Positions 1-9,928 are shown, counted from the stretch's first letter. The stretch is 64,000 bases of DNA from Verrucomicrobiales bacterium (GCA_016793885.1 JAEUHE010000133.1:21662-85661); one strand, 5' to 3'. Numbers and translations are program-made. The notes: a model not told the origin generated them from the letters alone.

Positions 1-1
1 G

Positions 2-3000
2 ACGGTGTTCGGGACCGTGACTCGCGTTACGGGATCTGGCGGCACACGCAATGTGTTCGTTCAGTTGGAGGAGGATCCGCCGGTCAGCCTGGAGGCTAGC
101 CAGGTGCTGCAGCTTTCGGAGCGCGTGGCGTCGGGCCGTCCCCAAAGCGTGCTGTGGCGAACCGTGGACATTCCGGCCAATGTGATCTATTCGCAGTACT
201 TGGTCAGCCTGGACTTGGAGGGCTCACTTGGCGCGAAGGTCTACTTCGACGGACAGCTGGCGGTTACGGCCAACACCGGAATCAGCGATTCTCCAGCCAT
301 CGCGATTCCCCAGAGCCTTGACGGCACAGCGCTGCCCCGGCTGTACCGCATCAGTGCGTCGGCCCTGGCGGGCGGAACTCCGCTTGGGACACTTCGCCGT
401 CATACCGTCGTCGTCGAACTGTATTCGGCGGCGAATCCGGACGTCGCTCAGGTCTTCAACATCCGCCTGCATGCCTTCCAGGCGCAGGACATCACGGGCG
501 ATCAATGGTTGGCGTTGGACTCAAGAAAGCACGAAGACGGTGTTCGCGCCGTGATGGGCGGCTCGGCGGATGTTCAGGTGCTCTCAGACAACTACCTCAT
601 CATGCGCTACAAAACGAAGGATCCTACTCATGCCTCCTTTAACCTGGGTTGGTCTCAATGGACGGAGCCGATGCTGGTGGAAGGTTGGATCAAGCGGGTT
701 CTCAAGGGGATCAATCCGTTCAATCAGCGGGTGACGGACCTGTTTAACAACCAGGTGAACACGGACGTGAGCATCATCTCACAGGCTGGTCCGCGCTGGG
801 AGGGAGACGTCGCCCTGAGTCTCGACAACCTTAACCAGGCAGGCCTGATCGAGATCTATGAAACCGTGCTGAACCGTGGGAAAATGTTGAGCATCGACTC
901 AGGAATTAACTATGGGCCGGCCAACGATGCTCTCTTGCTGGCTGCGGGGTACCTCAACGATCTTTACATGCTCCTGGGCAATGAGGCTTGGGCCGATGCT
1001 GCCAATCCCACCATCGGGATTGGAACCAAGGACCGCACTTACGGGGATATCGCGACCGCTCTCTTCTCCTTCAAGGGTCAACAGGCTTCCTTGTTGGATG
1101 AAGAACTCGCCCTCCTGCGTGGCCGAGACGACTTCCCGCTCCCCGGAGTTGAGCTCCGCCCCGTTTACAATCGTCTCGTCTGGAACTACACGCGCGGCAT
1201 CGACGCGGGAGAAGTCGTCTACGCGCTCAACTACAATATCCTGGACCAGAATGCCGATGGCGTGGTGAACGCCGATGATGCGCGCAAGTTGTACCCTCAG
1301 GGACACGGGGATGCCTACGGCCATTATCTGACCGCGCTCACCGGGTATTACGCCCTGCTCATGGACAATGATTTCGACTGGGTGCCACGTATTGAAGCCG
1401 TCACCGTCCTTGGCAAGCCGGTGTCGGTGGACTACCAGGACGAGCGGAAATTTGCTGCCGCCGCGGTCGCGCTGGCCAGAACCGGTCGACAGGTGTTCGA
1501 CCTGACGTGGCGTCAGGACTATAAGTCGGGGCCAGGCAACGGATGGGACCATTTCCATCCCATCCGAACCAATGAGCGTCGCTCCAACCCGCCAGAACCG
1601 ACGGCTCGTTCCTGGGGAATGGATCACTGGGCTTTCCGCACTGGCCAGGGGACGTACCTCCATTGGATCGTGGGCAATTCGACCCTTCCCGATGTGGATC
1701 CCGATCCCGACCATGAAGGGATTCAGAAGGTGGACCGAACCACGGTGCTCGAACTGACAGAGTTAGCTTCGCTCGCAGCTGGGTTGCAGACGGCGCTCGA
1801 CAATGCCGAGGCTGGCATGAGCCCGCTTGGGATGCCGGAGTCAAGCGTGCCCTTCGATCTGAGCCCGACTTCGATCGGGGCGGCCGGAGGGACCACGCAT
1901 TTTGAGCAGGTTTACGACCGAGCTCGGCTTACGCTCAACAATGCGATCTCGGCGTTCGACGATGCCAAGGACGTGACGCGGCTATTACGGTCGGAACAGG
2001 ACTCGCTGGCGGACCTGCAGGCCACGGTGGCTCGCCAGGAGCTAGCCTACGAAAACTCTCTGATCGAGATTTACGGAACACCCTACGCGGATGACATCGG
2101 TGCGGGCAGACTCTACAAGCAGGGCTATACCGGTCCTGATCTGGTGCACTACAGCTATGTGGATTTTCCGGAGATTCAGTTTCCTGAACTCTGGAACCAT
2201 ACTGAGACCCGGGAATACCTCATCGACATCCAGAACTTTCCGGAGGACTTCACCGTTCGGAACCAGCTGCTCAAGGATTTCAACTTTCTCGTGAAATCGG
2301 ATGATTCTGCGAACTACACCACGAACCTCTACATCAAGCACGTCCTGAGCGACCTGGGCCCGTTCCGCAAACCGGACGCTTGGAATGGCCGTCGTCTCGC
2401 TCCGGGCAAGATGCAGCAAGCCATCTCGGACATGATTCACGCGCGTGCCCGTCTGAAGCAGGTGCTTTATGACAACTACGGAGGCAAAGCCGACTTAGAC
2501 AAGGCTATCCGCCTCTTTGAATCCCAGACGGCCACCAGCCTTGCCGTGCTGGACAAGGAAAAGGACAACGTGGACCGCGACAAAACCATCGCCGATTTGC
2601 AGACAGTCTATGAGTTTGTCAATCAGAGCATGGACTACGCTGCCAATGTGGCGCAGGAGGCGAAGGATTTGCTTGGTGATGCAACGTCAGTCATGGGGAT
2701 CGTTGGAGTGGACAATGGTGGTGATTGGGGAAAGTTCGCGATCATGACGCCCTACGTTCTTGCCCAGGTCGCCAAGTTGACGGCCTGGAGCGCAGGTCTT
2801 CTGGCGTTCGGCGGACTGCAGGGCGGGATCATCGAGCGCCGGGACGACACCTACAAGGCGACGAAACAGATTCTCGAGCTGCAAGTGGACCAAGGCACTA
2901 AGGATGCCGCCTACCAGCTGTTTCTGCAGATGGAACAGATCCAAGCCGCTCTGGACACGATCAACTTGCGTTTGCGAGAGTTCGACGACGCCGAGCGGCG

Positions 3001-4285
3001 CATTCGCTCCCTCGAGGCTGAAGGCCTTCGCATTCTCACCGAGCGGGAATCGGTCAGGAAGCGCACCGCGGCGGTCATTCAAGGATTCCGGGTGCGTGAT
3101 GCTGCATTCCGAATCTTCCGGAATGAGAAGCTCGAACGATACAAGACGATGTTCGACCTTGCCTCTCGCTACTCATTCATGGCCGCCCAGGCCTTCGATT
3201 ATGAGACGGGCCTGCTCCATACCCAGCAGGGCAAGGAGTTCATCCAGCGCATCGTTCGATCCCGCGCCTTGGGGGCGATGAAGGATGGCGCGCCAGTGTT
3301 CGCCGGCAGCAACACCGGGGATCCTGGGCTCTCCAGCGCGATGGCCGAGATGCACGCGGACTGGCAGGTGCTCAGGGGGCGGCTGGGCTTCAATAATCCG
3401 GACGCTTACGGCACCACGGCTTCGCTTCGTCGGGAGCATTTCCGCATCGATTCCGGAACGGAGGGCCAGGATAGCTGGAAGGACGTGCTCCTGCGAGCCC
3501 GTCGGGCCAATCTGCTGGATGACGAGGATGTGCGGCGTCAATGCATGCAGATCGGCTCCCGGGATGGGCTGCCAGTTCCTGGCATAGTCCTTGAATTCAG
3601 CACCACTATCGCCGATGGCGTGAATCTGTTCGGGAAGCCCCTCTCTCCCAGAGATCACGCGTTTAGTCCGAGCTCCTTTGCGACCAAAATCTTCGCCATG
3701 GGGGTCGCGCTGGAAGGCTACCAAGGAATGGATGACCCCTCCGCGAACGGGAATGCTGTTTCCGCCGCCGGGGCCTCCTCTCCCGCCGATCCGTCCCTCT
3801 CCCTCCTGGATCCGACGGCTCTGTCCGCCACACCGTACGTCTATCTCATTCCGGTAGGCGTCGATTCCATGCGCAGTCCGCCGCTAGGCGACGTCAGCGT
3901 GGTGCGCACCTGGAGCATCAACGATGTGAGCATTCCATTGCCGTTCAACATAGGGGCTTCGGACTTCTCCACGAAGTCGTTCTGGACCTCCAGCGACTCG
4001 CTGACCGAACCGCTGTTCGACGTGCGCAAGCATCAGGCCTTCCGTCCGGTGTCCTCGGCGAATCTCTTCGGGTCGGTTCTGGTCTACACCGGTGCGGGCC
4101 AGTTGGGCCGCTCGCAATATACGAACAGCCGCTTGATCGGACGCTCCGCCTGGAACAGCAAGTGGAAGCTGGTGATTCCGGGTCGAACACTCCTACAGGA
4201 CCCGAATGAAGGACTGGATCGACTCACGCAATCGTTGAAGGATGTGAAGCTGTTCTTCCACACGTATTCTTACTCGGGAAATTGA
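2..4285 (+). CDS. Very large secreted-type protein, 5' end outside window
   Basis: The frame is open to the left edge, so only the last ~1,427 residues are visible and the first in-frame GTG at 5 is probably not the start. I do not recognise the family. Visible parts: a Ca-binding EF-hand/dockerin-like loop DQNADGVVNADDA at about residues 412-424 of the visible part, two long charged helical stretches (about 655-690 and 960-1050) that look like coiled coil, and a hydrophobic segment near 918-945 (TPYVLAQVAKLTAWSAGLLA) between them. The end is aromatic and Gly-rich (WKLVIPGRTLL, then TYSYSGN). It is followed after 25 bp by another exported protein, so a surface or secreted role is likely. Helical arms around one hydrophobic segment are also seen in large pore-forming toxins, but that is only a resemblance. 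Confidence 0.75.
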   Translation, partial: TVFGTVTRVTGSGGTRNVFVQLEEDPPVSLEASQVLQLSERVASGRPQSVLWRTVDIPANVIYSQYLVSLDLEGSLGAKVYFDGQLAVTANTGISDSPAIAIPQSLDGTALPRLYRISASALAGGTPLGTLRRHTVVVELYSAANPDVAQVFNIRLHAFQAQDITGDQWLALDSRKHEDGVRAVMGGSADVQVLSDNYLIMRYKTKDPTHASFNLGWSQWTEPMLVEGWIKRVLKGINPFNQRVTDLFNNQVNTDVSIISQAGPRWEGDVALSLDNLNQAGLIEIYETVLNRGKMLSIDSGINYGPANDALLLAAGYLNDLYMLLGNEAWADAANPTIGIGTKDRTYGDIATALFSFKGQQASLLDEELALLRGRDDFPLPGVELRPVYNRLVWNYTRGIDAGEVVYALNYNILDQNADGVVNADDARKLYPQGHGDAYGHYLTALTGYYALLMDNDFDWVPRIEAVTVLGKPVSVDYQDERKFAAAAVALARTGRQVFDLTWRQDYKSGPGNGWDHFHPIRTNERRSNPPEPTARSWGMDHWAFRTGQGTYLHWIVGNSTLPDVDPDPDHEGIQKVDRTTVLELTELASLAAGLQTALDNAEAGMSPLGMPESSVPFDLSPTSIGAAGGTTHFEQVYDRARLTLNNAISAFDDAKDVTRLLRSEQDSLADLQATVARQELAYENSLIEIYGTPYADDIGAGRLYKQGYTGPDLVHYSYVDFPEIQFPELWNHTETREYLIDIQNFPEDFTVRNQLLKDFNFLVKSDDSANYTTNLYIKHVLSDLGPFRKPDAWNGRRLAPGKMQQAISDMIHARARLKQVLYDNYGGKADLDKAIRLFESQTATSLAVLDKEKDNVDRDKTIADLQTVYEFVNQSMDYAANVAQEAKDLLGDATSVMGIVGVDNGGDWGKFAIMTPYVLAQVAKLTAWSAGLLAFGGLQGGIIERRDDTYKATKQILELQVDQGTKDAAYQLFLQMEQIQAALDTINLRLREFDDAERRIRSLEAEGLRILTERESVRKRTAAVIQGFRVRDAAFRIFRNEKLERYKTMFDLASRYSFMAAQAFDYETGLLHTQQGKEFIQRIVRSRALGAMKDGAPVFAGSNTGDPGLSSAMAEMHADWQVLRGRLGFNNPDAYGTTASLRREHFRIDSGTEGQDSWKDVLLRARRANLLDDEDVRRQCMQIGSRDGLPVPGIVLEFSTTIADGVNLFGKPLSPRDHAFSPSSFATKIFAMGVALEGYQGMDDPSANGNAVSAAGASSPADPSLSLLDPTALSATPYVYLIPVGVDSMRSPPLGDVSVVRTWSINDVSIPLPFNIGASDFSTKSFWTSSDSLTEPLFDVRKHQAFRPVSSANLFGSVLVYTGAGQLGRSQYTNSRLIGRSAWNSKWKLVIPGRTLLQDPNEGLDRLTQSLKDVKLFFHTYSYSGN

Positions 4286-4310
4286 GGTTTAGCCATCGGA
4301 GACCGTCCTT

Positions 4311-5162
4311 ATGCAAATTGACTCAACAATCCGGAAACAACTGGCGATGGTGGGGTGGCTTCTTGCGAGTGTGTGCGCCCTAACTGCCTATCCTCCCGCT
4401 CCGCATCACGTGCTGTTTGGTTTGGTGCGAGATGAATTCGGAACTCCACTCAACACTGTCGGAGGGGAGGTCATCCTGGAAGCGACCTCGGGAGTGCTGG
4501 TGAGGGGGGAGATTGGCGCTAAGGAGCCCGGGGTGAACTTCCGCCTTCCCGTGAGAATGGATGCCGGCCTCACGGCGGATCTTTACAAGCCGACTGCGCT
4601 TCGTCCGACCGTCCCATTCAAGGTGAAAGTTCGCATCGGCCGCGTCACTTATCTGCCCATCGAGATGCGTGGGGACTATTCAAAACTGGGCCTGCCGGGG
4701 GAGGAGACTCGGCTGGATCTGACCTTGGGAGAGGATTCCGACGGCGATGGATTGCCAGACACTTGGGAGCGGTCGCTTATCGTCAAATCCGGAGGTGGAC
4801 GCACTCTGATGGATGTTCGCCCCACGGATGATCTGGACGGTGACGGTCTGAGCAACCTGCAGGAGTATCTGGCGGGTACTTACGCATTCGACAGCAAGAA
4901 CGGACTCGCACTCAAAGCCATCGCCGCAGGCGGAGACGAGCCGCTCTTGGAATTCGTGGCTGTTCGAGGCCGGAGTTACAGCATCCTGAGCTCACCGGAT
5001 TTTTCAAATTGGACCGTTTTGGCTTTCACCATCCCGGCCAATGGCCCCAGCTCCCCAGAACTCTCCACCTACCGCTCAGAGGATGTCCGGCTCGTGCGGG
5101 TGAAAGTGAAGCCTCCTGGCGAGGCCCAAGTGATGAAGTTTTTCAAACTGATGGCCCAATAG
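4311..5162 (+). CDS. Secreted protein with TSP3-like calcium-binding repeats
   Basis: 283 residues. The N-terminus has a basic start and a hydrophobic stretch (MVGWLLASVCALTA) typical of a signal peptide. Two Asp-rich loops, DSDGDGLPD at about 142-150 and DDLDGDGLSNLQEYLAGT at about 173-190, are the thrombospondin type 3 / EF-hand-like repeats common in exported Verrucomicrobiota and Planctomycetota proteins, where they bind Ca2+. The C-terminal ~90 residues look like a small beta domain (VRGRSYSILSSPDFSNW) often found with such repeats. It starts 25 bp after the giant upstream gene and stops 7 bp before the next, so the genes are probably co-transcribed. The precise role is unknown. Confidence 0.8.
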   Translation: MQIDSTIRKQLAMVGWLLASVCALTAYPPAPHHVLFGLVRDEFGTPLNTVGGEVILEATSGVLVRGEIGAKEPGVNFRLPVRMDAGLTADLYKPTALRPTVPFKVKVRIGRVTYLPIEMRGDYSKLGLPGEETRLDLTLGEDSDGDGLPDTWERSLIVKSGGGRTLMDVRPTDDLDGDGLSNLQEYLAGTYAFDSKNGLALKAIAAGGDEPLLEFVAVRGRSYSILSSPDFSNWTVLAFTIPANGPSSPELSTYRSEDVRLVRVKVKPPGEAQVMKFFKLMAQ

Positions 5163-5169
5163 GACGATT

Positions 5170-5814
5170 ATGAAAGCGCCTCGTGCTGTCGTTCTGATGG
5201 GTGCCCGTCCCAGGAGGTTAGCCGTCTGGTTGGCGGTGTCCTGTTGTTTGATGGTGTTGGCGGTGCTCGTGGTCTGGACGGATCGGTTCTCTAATCCCCA
5301 TCCTGCCACCTTGACCCAGGCCGAGCTGTCACAGCTGGCGCTGCGAGAGGGCCGGCTGTATCAGGAGGGGGCGGCGGACCCGTTCTCCGGGTTTGTCACG
5401 GATCACTATCCGGACGGAACCATGAAATCGCGTTCGCGGGTGGTGGCGGGAAAGCTGCATGGGATGTCCGAAGGTTGGGCTACCAATGCCCAACTCGTCG
5501 TGCGTGAATTCTTTAGGGAGGGCGTGTCTCATGGCGTGCGCACGAAATGGCATCCTAACGGATGCATTCTCTCTGAGGCAACGATCGTGGAAGGGAAGCT
5601 TGAGGGTACTTTTAGGCGTTGGCATGAGAATGGTGTTCTGGCTGAGATGATTCCGATGAAAAAGGATGCTCCGGATGGGCAATTGCGTTCCTATTACCGC
5701 AGCGGCTCGCCCAAGGCACTCGTGACGATCAGTAATGGAGTGGTTCTCACCCGAAAGGCCTGGAAGGACGGAGAGAGGCGCGAGGTGGCTATGAGCAGAT
5801 CTCAGGCGAACTAA
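5170..5814 (+). CDS. MORN-variant / YwqK-like repeat protein
   Basis: 214 residues with an N-terminal membrane segment (AVWLAVSCCLMVLAVLVVW, about 18-36), then repeated units of the form G-x-x-x-x-[YW]-x-x-N/D-G-x (DHYPDGTMKSR, TKWHPNGCILSE, RRWHENGVLAEM, RSYYRSGSPKAL). These are the MORN-variant repeats of YwqK-type proteins. The repeat part should lie outside the membrane. In this family the repeats form an extended beta sheet used for binding; some members are called antitoxins because of YwqK, but no toxin partner is seen here. It lies 7 bp after the TSP3-like gene and 12 bp before another small exported protein. Confidence 0.75.
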   Translation: MKAPRAVVLMGARPRRLAVWLAVSCCLMVLAVLVVWTDRFSNPHPATLTQAELSQLALREGRLYQEGAADPFSGFVTDHYPDGTMKSRSRVVAGKLHGMSEGWATNAQLVVREFFREGVSHGVRTKWHPNGCILSEATIVEGKLEGTFRRWHENGVLAEMIPMKKDAPDGQLRSYYRSGSPKALVTISNGVVLTRKAWKDGERREVAMSRSQAN

Positions 5815-5826
5815 GAACCCCTTGTC

Positions 5827-6306
5827 ATGAAAGCACTGGACAATCATCCCAAGGTCTGGGGCAAAAGCTCCCAAGCCCTACGAGCGTGCGGTGGTTCATT
5901 TCTGGCGTACACGTTGTTGTTGGGTGAAGGCTTCGGCCAGTCGTACCTACTGGAATGGTCGGGCTTCGGAAATGGGGGCGGGAGCGGGACTGCTGGCGAG
6001 TTCAGCATCACGAGTGCCCTAGGTAGTTTTGACCGAGAATGGGGCGAGGCGGACGGATTCACCCTAGTCGGCGGATTCATCGGGGATGCGCTGGTAATCC
6101 AGGAGCCGGGCGCTCCGCGATTAGCCATTGAGTGGACTCAAGACACCCTGACACTGCGATGGTCTCCCGTGGCTGCTGGGTCGTTGCTGGAGTTTGCTGA
6201 GACTCTCTCGCCTCCCGATTGGCAGGTGTCCCCGACAGGAACCCTCAACCCAGTGAGTTTTCCCGTTCGGCCGGGCATCCGCTTCTATCGAGTTCGAACA
6301 CGCTAA
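5827..6306 (+). CDS. Small exported protein of unknown function
   Basis: 159 residues. A possible signal segment (SFLAYTLLLGEGFGQS) lies about 24-40. The body begins YLLEWSGFGNGGGSGTAG and ends in a module (LTLRWSPVAAGSLLEFAETL, then FPVRPGIRFYRVRTR). That C-terminal pattern, a W/SP beta strand followed by a closing FYRVR, is common at the end of exported Verrucomicrobiota proteins and resembles the end of the TSP3-like protein two genes upstream. No catalytic motif is visible. It is the last of four closely packed genes; the kinase gene follows after 70 bp. Confidence 0.65.
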   Translation: MKALDNHPKVWGKSSQALRACGGSFLAYTLLLGEGFGQSYLLEWSGFGNGGGSGTAGEFSITSALGSFDREWGEADGFTLVGGFIGDALVIQEPGAPRLAIEWTQDTLTLRWSPVAAGSLLEFAETLSPPDWQVSPTGTLNPVSFPVRPGIRFYRVRTR

Positions 6307-6376
6307 CCGAAGAGTCTTCTGGTTGCGCCTTTGGTGGCTGCTGGGTAGGCTTCAGCCCGCGATCCCTATCACTTCG

Positions 6377-9300
6377 ATGAACGAGACTTCTAAGTCTTCA
6401 GAGGACGAGCTGTTTGCGGCGGCGTTGGAGCTGAGTTCTGCCTCTGCCCGCGCGGCCTTTCTCGACGGGGCCTGTCAGGACAATCCGGATCTCCGCGCGC
6501 GGCTGGAAGCGCTGCTCCAAGGACATTTCGAGGCCGCCGGCTTTCTCACCAGGGAACCGGAGCGAGCGGCGAAGGCCGACGCTTCGGGTCTGCCCAGCGA
6601 ACGGACGGCCGTGAGGGTGGGTCGCTACAAGCTGCTGGAGAAGATCGGGGAGGGCGGCTTTGGTGAAGTCTGGATGGCGGAGCAACGCGAGCCGGTCAAA
6701 CGGCGCGTCGCGCTCAAGATTATCAAGCTGGGCATGGATAGCCGCCAGGTGGTGGCCAGATTCGAAGCGGAACGCCAGGCCCTGGCGATGATGGATCATC
6801 CGAACATCGCCAAGATATACGACGGCGGCGTGGTCGGCTCCACTCTTAATGAAGACTCATCTTCACTCTTCACTCCTCACTCCCAACTTTCGAGTGGCCG
6901 CCCCTACTTCGTGATGGAGTTGGTGCGCGGGGTCAAGATCACCGAGTATTGCGATCAACATCAGCTGCCCACCCGAGAACGGTTGGAACTGTTCATTCAG
7001 GTGTGCCAGGCGATTCAGCATGCGCATCAGAAGGGGATCATCCATCGCGATATCAAACCGTCGAACATTTTGGTGACCTTGCACGACGGGGTGCCGGTGC
7101 CGAAGGTCATCGATTTCGGCATCGCCAAGGCGACGCAGGGGGAGCTGACGGACAAGACGGTGTTCACGCAGTTTCAGCAGTTCATCGGAACGCCGGCGTA
7201 TATCAGTCCGGAGCAGGCGGAGATGAGCGGGCTGGACGTGGATACGCGCAGCGATATCTACAGCTTGGGTGTGCTTCTCTATGAGCTCCTGGTGGGACAA
7301 ACACCGTTTGATGCGAAGGAGATGCTGAAGGGGGGGATCGATGCGCTCCGGAGGATGATTCGGGAGAAGGATCCGCACCGACCCAGCACGAGGCTGACTC
7401 AAGAGCTGGCGACTGCGAAAACGAGGACTCGGAAGGCGACGCAGGGGTTGAGTATGCCCACGCCCGAGGAAGTGGCCGCCGAGACTCGTCGCTGCCTTCG
7501 TTTGAAGGAGCAGATCAGCGTGGTGAGGGGCGATCTGGATTGGATCGTGATGAAGTGCTTGGAGAAGAATCGAGCGCGGCGTTACGAGACGGCGAATGGC
7601 TTGGCCGCCGATGTCCGACGGTTTCTGAACCATGAACCTGTGGTGGCTCGCGCGCCCAGCCGCGCCTATGTTCTCCAGAAGCTGATCCAGCGGAACAAAG
7701 CCACTCTGGTCGTGTCGGCCACCCTGGCTCTGACCTTGGTCGTCGGGGTAAGCGCGGTGATCTGGATTCAATATCGGGCCAATCAGGGGTATCGACGACA
7801 GCTTTATGAGTCGAACGTCAACCGAGCCGGCCTGGCCTGGCAGGCACGACAATCAGCGCGGCAACGCGAGCTGCTGGACCTCTGTCCGGTGGAGATGCGC
7901 CATTGGGAATGGAACTTCCTACAGCATCAAATAAGTCGTTGGGAATCCAAGCTCGTGTTGGAAGGGATCGAGATCACGGAGGGGTCGGTGAACGCGGACA
8001 GTTCCTGGATGGTCGTCATGGAGGCCGGCTCGCTGCAGATGATGGGGCTCCCATCTGGGGAACGGATCAGCCGTCGATTCCCCCCCGGGCACCAAGCGCG
8101 CTGGGGCATCCTCTCCCCTCAGGGAGATCGGCTGGCGTTCGTCGAGGGTCCAGGCCAAACTTTAGCGATCTGGGATATCGGTCACGAGAAGCGGGTCGAT
8201 GGGGTACCGCCGGCCGAGGCTCACGTCATCTCCTGGTCGAAGAACGGTCAGCTCTTGGCGTTCACCAGTGATGCGACGACGATCCGACTCTGGGATGCGA
8301 GAAATCGCCGCGAGCTGGGAACATATACTGCGAACCATGCGGTGCTCGCGCTGGAGTTCGCGCCGGACGGCAAGACCTTGGCCGTGGGTACGAGAGAATT
8401 GGATATCCAGTTGCTCGACGTTGAGACTCGCACCGTGCGACGTACGTTGCGGACGCGCGGTCCCTACTATGGGCTCCTGCGGTTTAGTCCTGATGGGCGG
8501 AAACTTGCGGCCGCCAACGGAACCGCGGGTGGATATGCGCGCGACCACCGCGTTTGGGATTTGGAAGACGGAGGCTCTCTCGATCTGAGTTTGGGAGGCG
8601 AGGCTTCTAGCTTCGCGTTCAGCGCCGACAGCCAGCAGCTGGTGGTCGGTGACGTCAACGGAGTGGTTCACCTCTGGGATCTGGGCCGTCGCCTGGAGGT
8701 CGGCCATTTCCTTGCCCATGAATCTGAGGTTCTGTGGGCGCGTGTGTTGCCCGATGGCCGGATCCTGTCGTCTGCTCGTGATCGAACCACTCGACTCTGG
8801 CAAACCGGTAGCTCCGAAGTGATCCAACTCCAAGGGTATCCTAATTCCCTTCGCACGGTGGCTTTCAGCCCCGATAGTCGGTGGGTGGCAGGGGCCGGAA
8901 TCCATTCGTCGGTTCACGTTTGGAACGCAGCGACCGGGCATCGAGCCGGCGCGTCCGCGAAGCACGGTGAGCACTCTTTCGCTGTGGCTGTAGGACCCGA
9001 CGGCCGAGTGGCTTCGTCGGGTTCAGATCAGGTCGTTCGACTGTGGGATCGAGTCACTCAGAAAGTGGTCTGGGAGGGATCCATCGCCCCTGCGGAGATG
9101 CCCTATTGGATCGCCTTTAGTCCTGACGGTCGCCGTGTCTACGTAGCAAGCAGCAAGGACACGTTGACCATGCTCGATGGGACTACCGGCGCACGGCTGA
9201 AGTCGGTCAGCGGACTGGGGAGCGTGCTCGATGGCTTGGCGGTCTCTCGAGATGGACGTCTAATAGCCCTTGGTCAGAAGGAGCAGATCAGCGTCCGAAG

Positions 9301-9688
9301 CGCCGATGATTTGAGCGAACTTTGGCAGGCCTCCGTTCGGGTTGAACGGTGCGTGACTTTCAGTCCGGATGGGAAATGGCTTGCGAGCGGGGACAGGGAC
9401 GGGAGCATCAGCCTCTGGGACGTTGCATCGGCGGGTCGGGTCCGTCGCCAGCTGACGGGGCATGCCGGTGGGGTCTCCGGGGTGGGCTTTCATCCAGATG
9501 GAAACCGGCTGGTCTCCTCGGGTTTCGACGGTCAGGTGAAGGTCTGGGACTGGCGAGCAGGTGTCGAAATGCTCACCCTGCGCTGGCCAGGTGGGGGCCG
9601 GGTATGGCACGCGGCGTTCAGTCCTGATGGGAAGACCATTGCGGGCGCGGGGGGGGATGGACTGGTGACGCTCTGGAAAACGGAGTAG
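6377..9688 (+). CDS. Membrane Ser/Thr protein kinase with WD40 propeller
   Basis: I start at ATG 6377 (MNETSKSSEDELFAAALEL) rather than 6323 because family members begin with this 'LFxxALEL' helix; this gives 1,103 residues. Kinase motifs appear in order: Gly-rich loop GEGGFGEV (~91), ALKII lysine, HRDIKPSNIL (~222), DFGIA (~246), GTPAYISPEQ. One membrane helix follows (ATLVVSATLALTLVVGVSAV, ~440-460), then about a dozen WD40 units ending in LWD or VWD to the C-terminus, so the propeller is probably extracytoplasmic. This PknB-like layout is typical of Verrucomicrobiota and Planctomycetota. Substrates are unknown. Odd point: a ~15-residue insert in the N-lobe loop before GRPYFVMEL is encoded by four TTCACTC-like heptamers (6855-6882), the same repeat that punctuates the transporter region. 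Confidence 0.93.
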   Translation: MNETSKSSEDELFAAALELSSASARAAFLDGACQDNPDLRARLEALLQGHFEAAGFLTREPERAAKADASGLPSERTAVRVGRYKLLEKIGEGGFGEVWMAEQREPVKRRVALKIIKLGMDSRQVVARFEAERQALAMMDHPNIAKIYDGGVVGSTLNEDSSSLFTPHSQLSSGRPYFVMELVRGVKITEYCDQHQLPTRERLELFIQVCQAIQHAHQKGIIHRDIKPSNILVTLHDGVPVPKVIDFGIAKATQGELTDKTVFTQFQQFIGTPAYISPEQAEMSGLDVDTRSDIYSLGVLLYELLVGQTPFDAKEMLKGGIDALRRMIREKDPHRPSTRLTQELATAKTRTRKATQGLSMPTPEEVAAETRRCLRLKEQISVVRGDLDWIVMKCLEKNRARRYETANGLAADVRRFLNHEPVVARAPSRAYVLQKLIQRNKATLVVSATLALTLVVGVSAVIWIQYRANQGYRRQLYESNVNRAGLAWQARQSARQRELLDLCPVEMRHWEWNFLQHQISRWESKLVLEGIEITEGSVNADSSWMVVMEAGSLQMMGLPSGERISRRFPPGHQARWGILSPQGDRLAFVEGPGQTLAIWDIGHEKRVDGVPPAEAHVISWSKNGQLLAFTSDATTIRLWDARNRRELGTYTANHAVLALEFAPDGKTLAVGTRELDIQLLDVETRTVRRTLRTRGPYYGLLRFSPDGRKLAAANGTAGGYARDHRVWDLEDGGSLDLSLGGEASSFAFSADSQQLVVGDVNGVVHLWDLGRRLEVGHFLAHESEVLWARVLPDGRILSSARDRTTRLWQTGSSEVIQLQGYPNSLRTVAFSPDSRWVAGAGIHSSVHVWNAATGHRAGASAKHGEHSFAVAVGPDGRVASSGSDQVVRLWDRVTQKVVWEGSIAPAEMPYWIAFSPDGRRVYVASSKDTLTMLDGTTGARLKSVSGLGSVLDGLAVSRDGRLIALGQKEQISVRSADDLSELWQASVRVERCVTFSPDGKWLASGDRDGSISLWDVASAGRVRRQLTGHAGGVSGVGFHPDGNRLVSSGFDGQVKVWDWRAGVEMLTLRWPGGGRVWHAAFSPDGKTIAGAGGDGLVTLWKTE
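6855..6882. repeat. Four in-frame TTCACTC-type heptamers inside the kinase gene
   Basis: Units ACTCATC, TTCACTC, TTCACTC, CTCACTC in direct succession. They match the right arm type of the intergenic heptamer elements further right and encode a Ser/Thr-rich loop (LFTPHS) in the kinase N-lobe. No left arm is present. Confidence 0.6.
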
Positions 9689-9714
9689 GCCCCGCTGGGA
9701 GGGGGATGGGGGAT

Positions 9715-9741
9715 CGATTACGATTACGATTACGATTACGA
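9715..9741. repeat. CGATTA hexamer tandem repeat (4.5 units)
   Basis: CGATTA is repeated four times plus CGA, 26 bp after the kinase stop codon. No inverted partner is seen before the next gene, unlike the heptamer elements elsewhere. Confidence 0.8.
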
Positions 9742-9788
9742 ACCGAGGGAACGAAGCCTTGGGATCCGACCCGGCAGCGTCCTAGAAA

Positions 9789-9853
9789 TGAGCCGGGGGT
9801 CACGGACCCCCGGAACCTTTAGAAGTACGGAGCATCGCGTAGCGATGCCACCG
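9789..9853. repeat. Two-hairpin dispersed repeat, copy 1
   Basis: Two perfect hairpins in a row: CCGGGGGT/ACCCCCGG around 9791-9811 and GCATCGC-gta-GCGATGC around 9832-9848. The same pair of hairpins occurs in inverted orientation near 17251-17310, so this is a dispersed REP-like element. The 240-bp gap between the kinase and the next gene holds only this and the hexamer repeat. Confidence 0.7.
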
Positions 9854-9928
9854 GAGGCCACCGCCAGGTTTGCGATTGTGGACGACTTCGGTGGATTCGT
9901 TTTGGTAACAAACTCGGCTGAATAAGCC

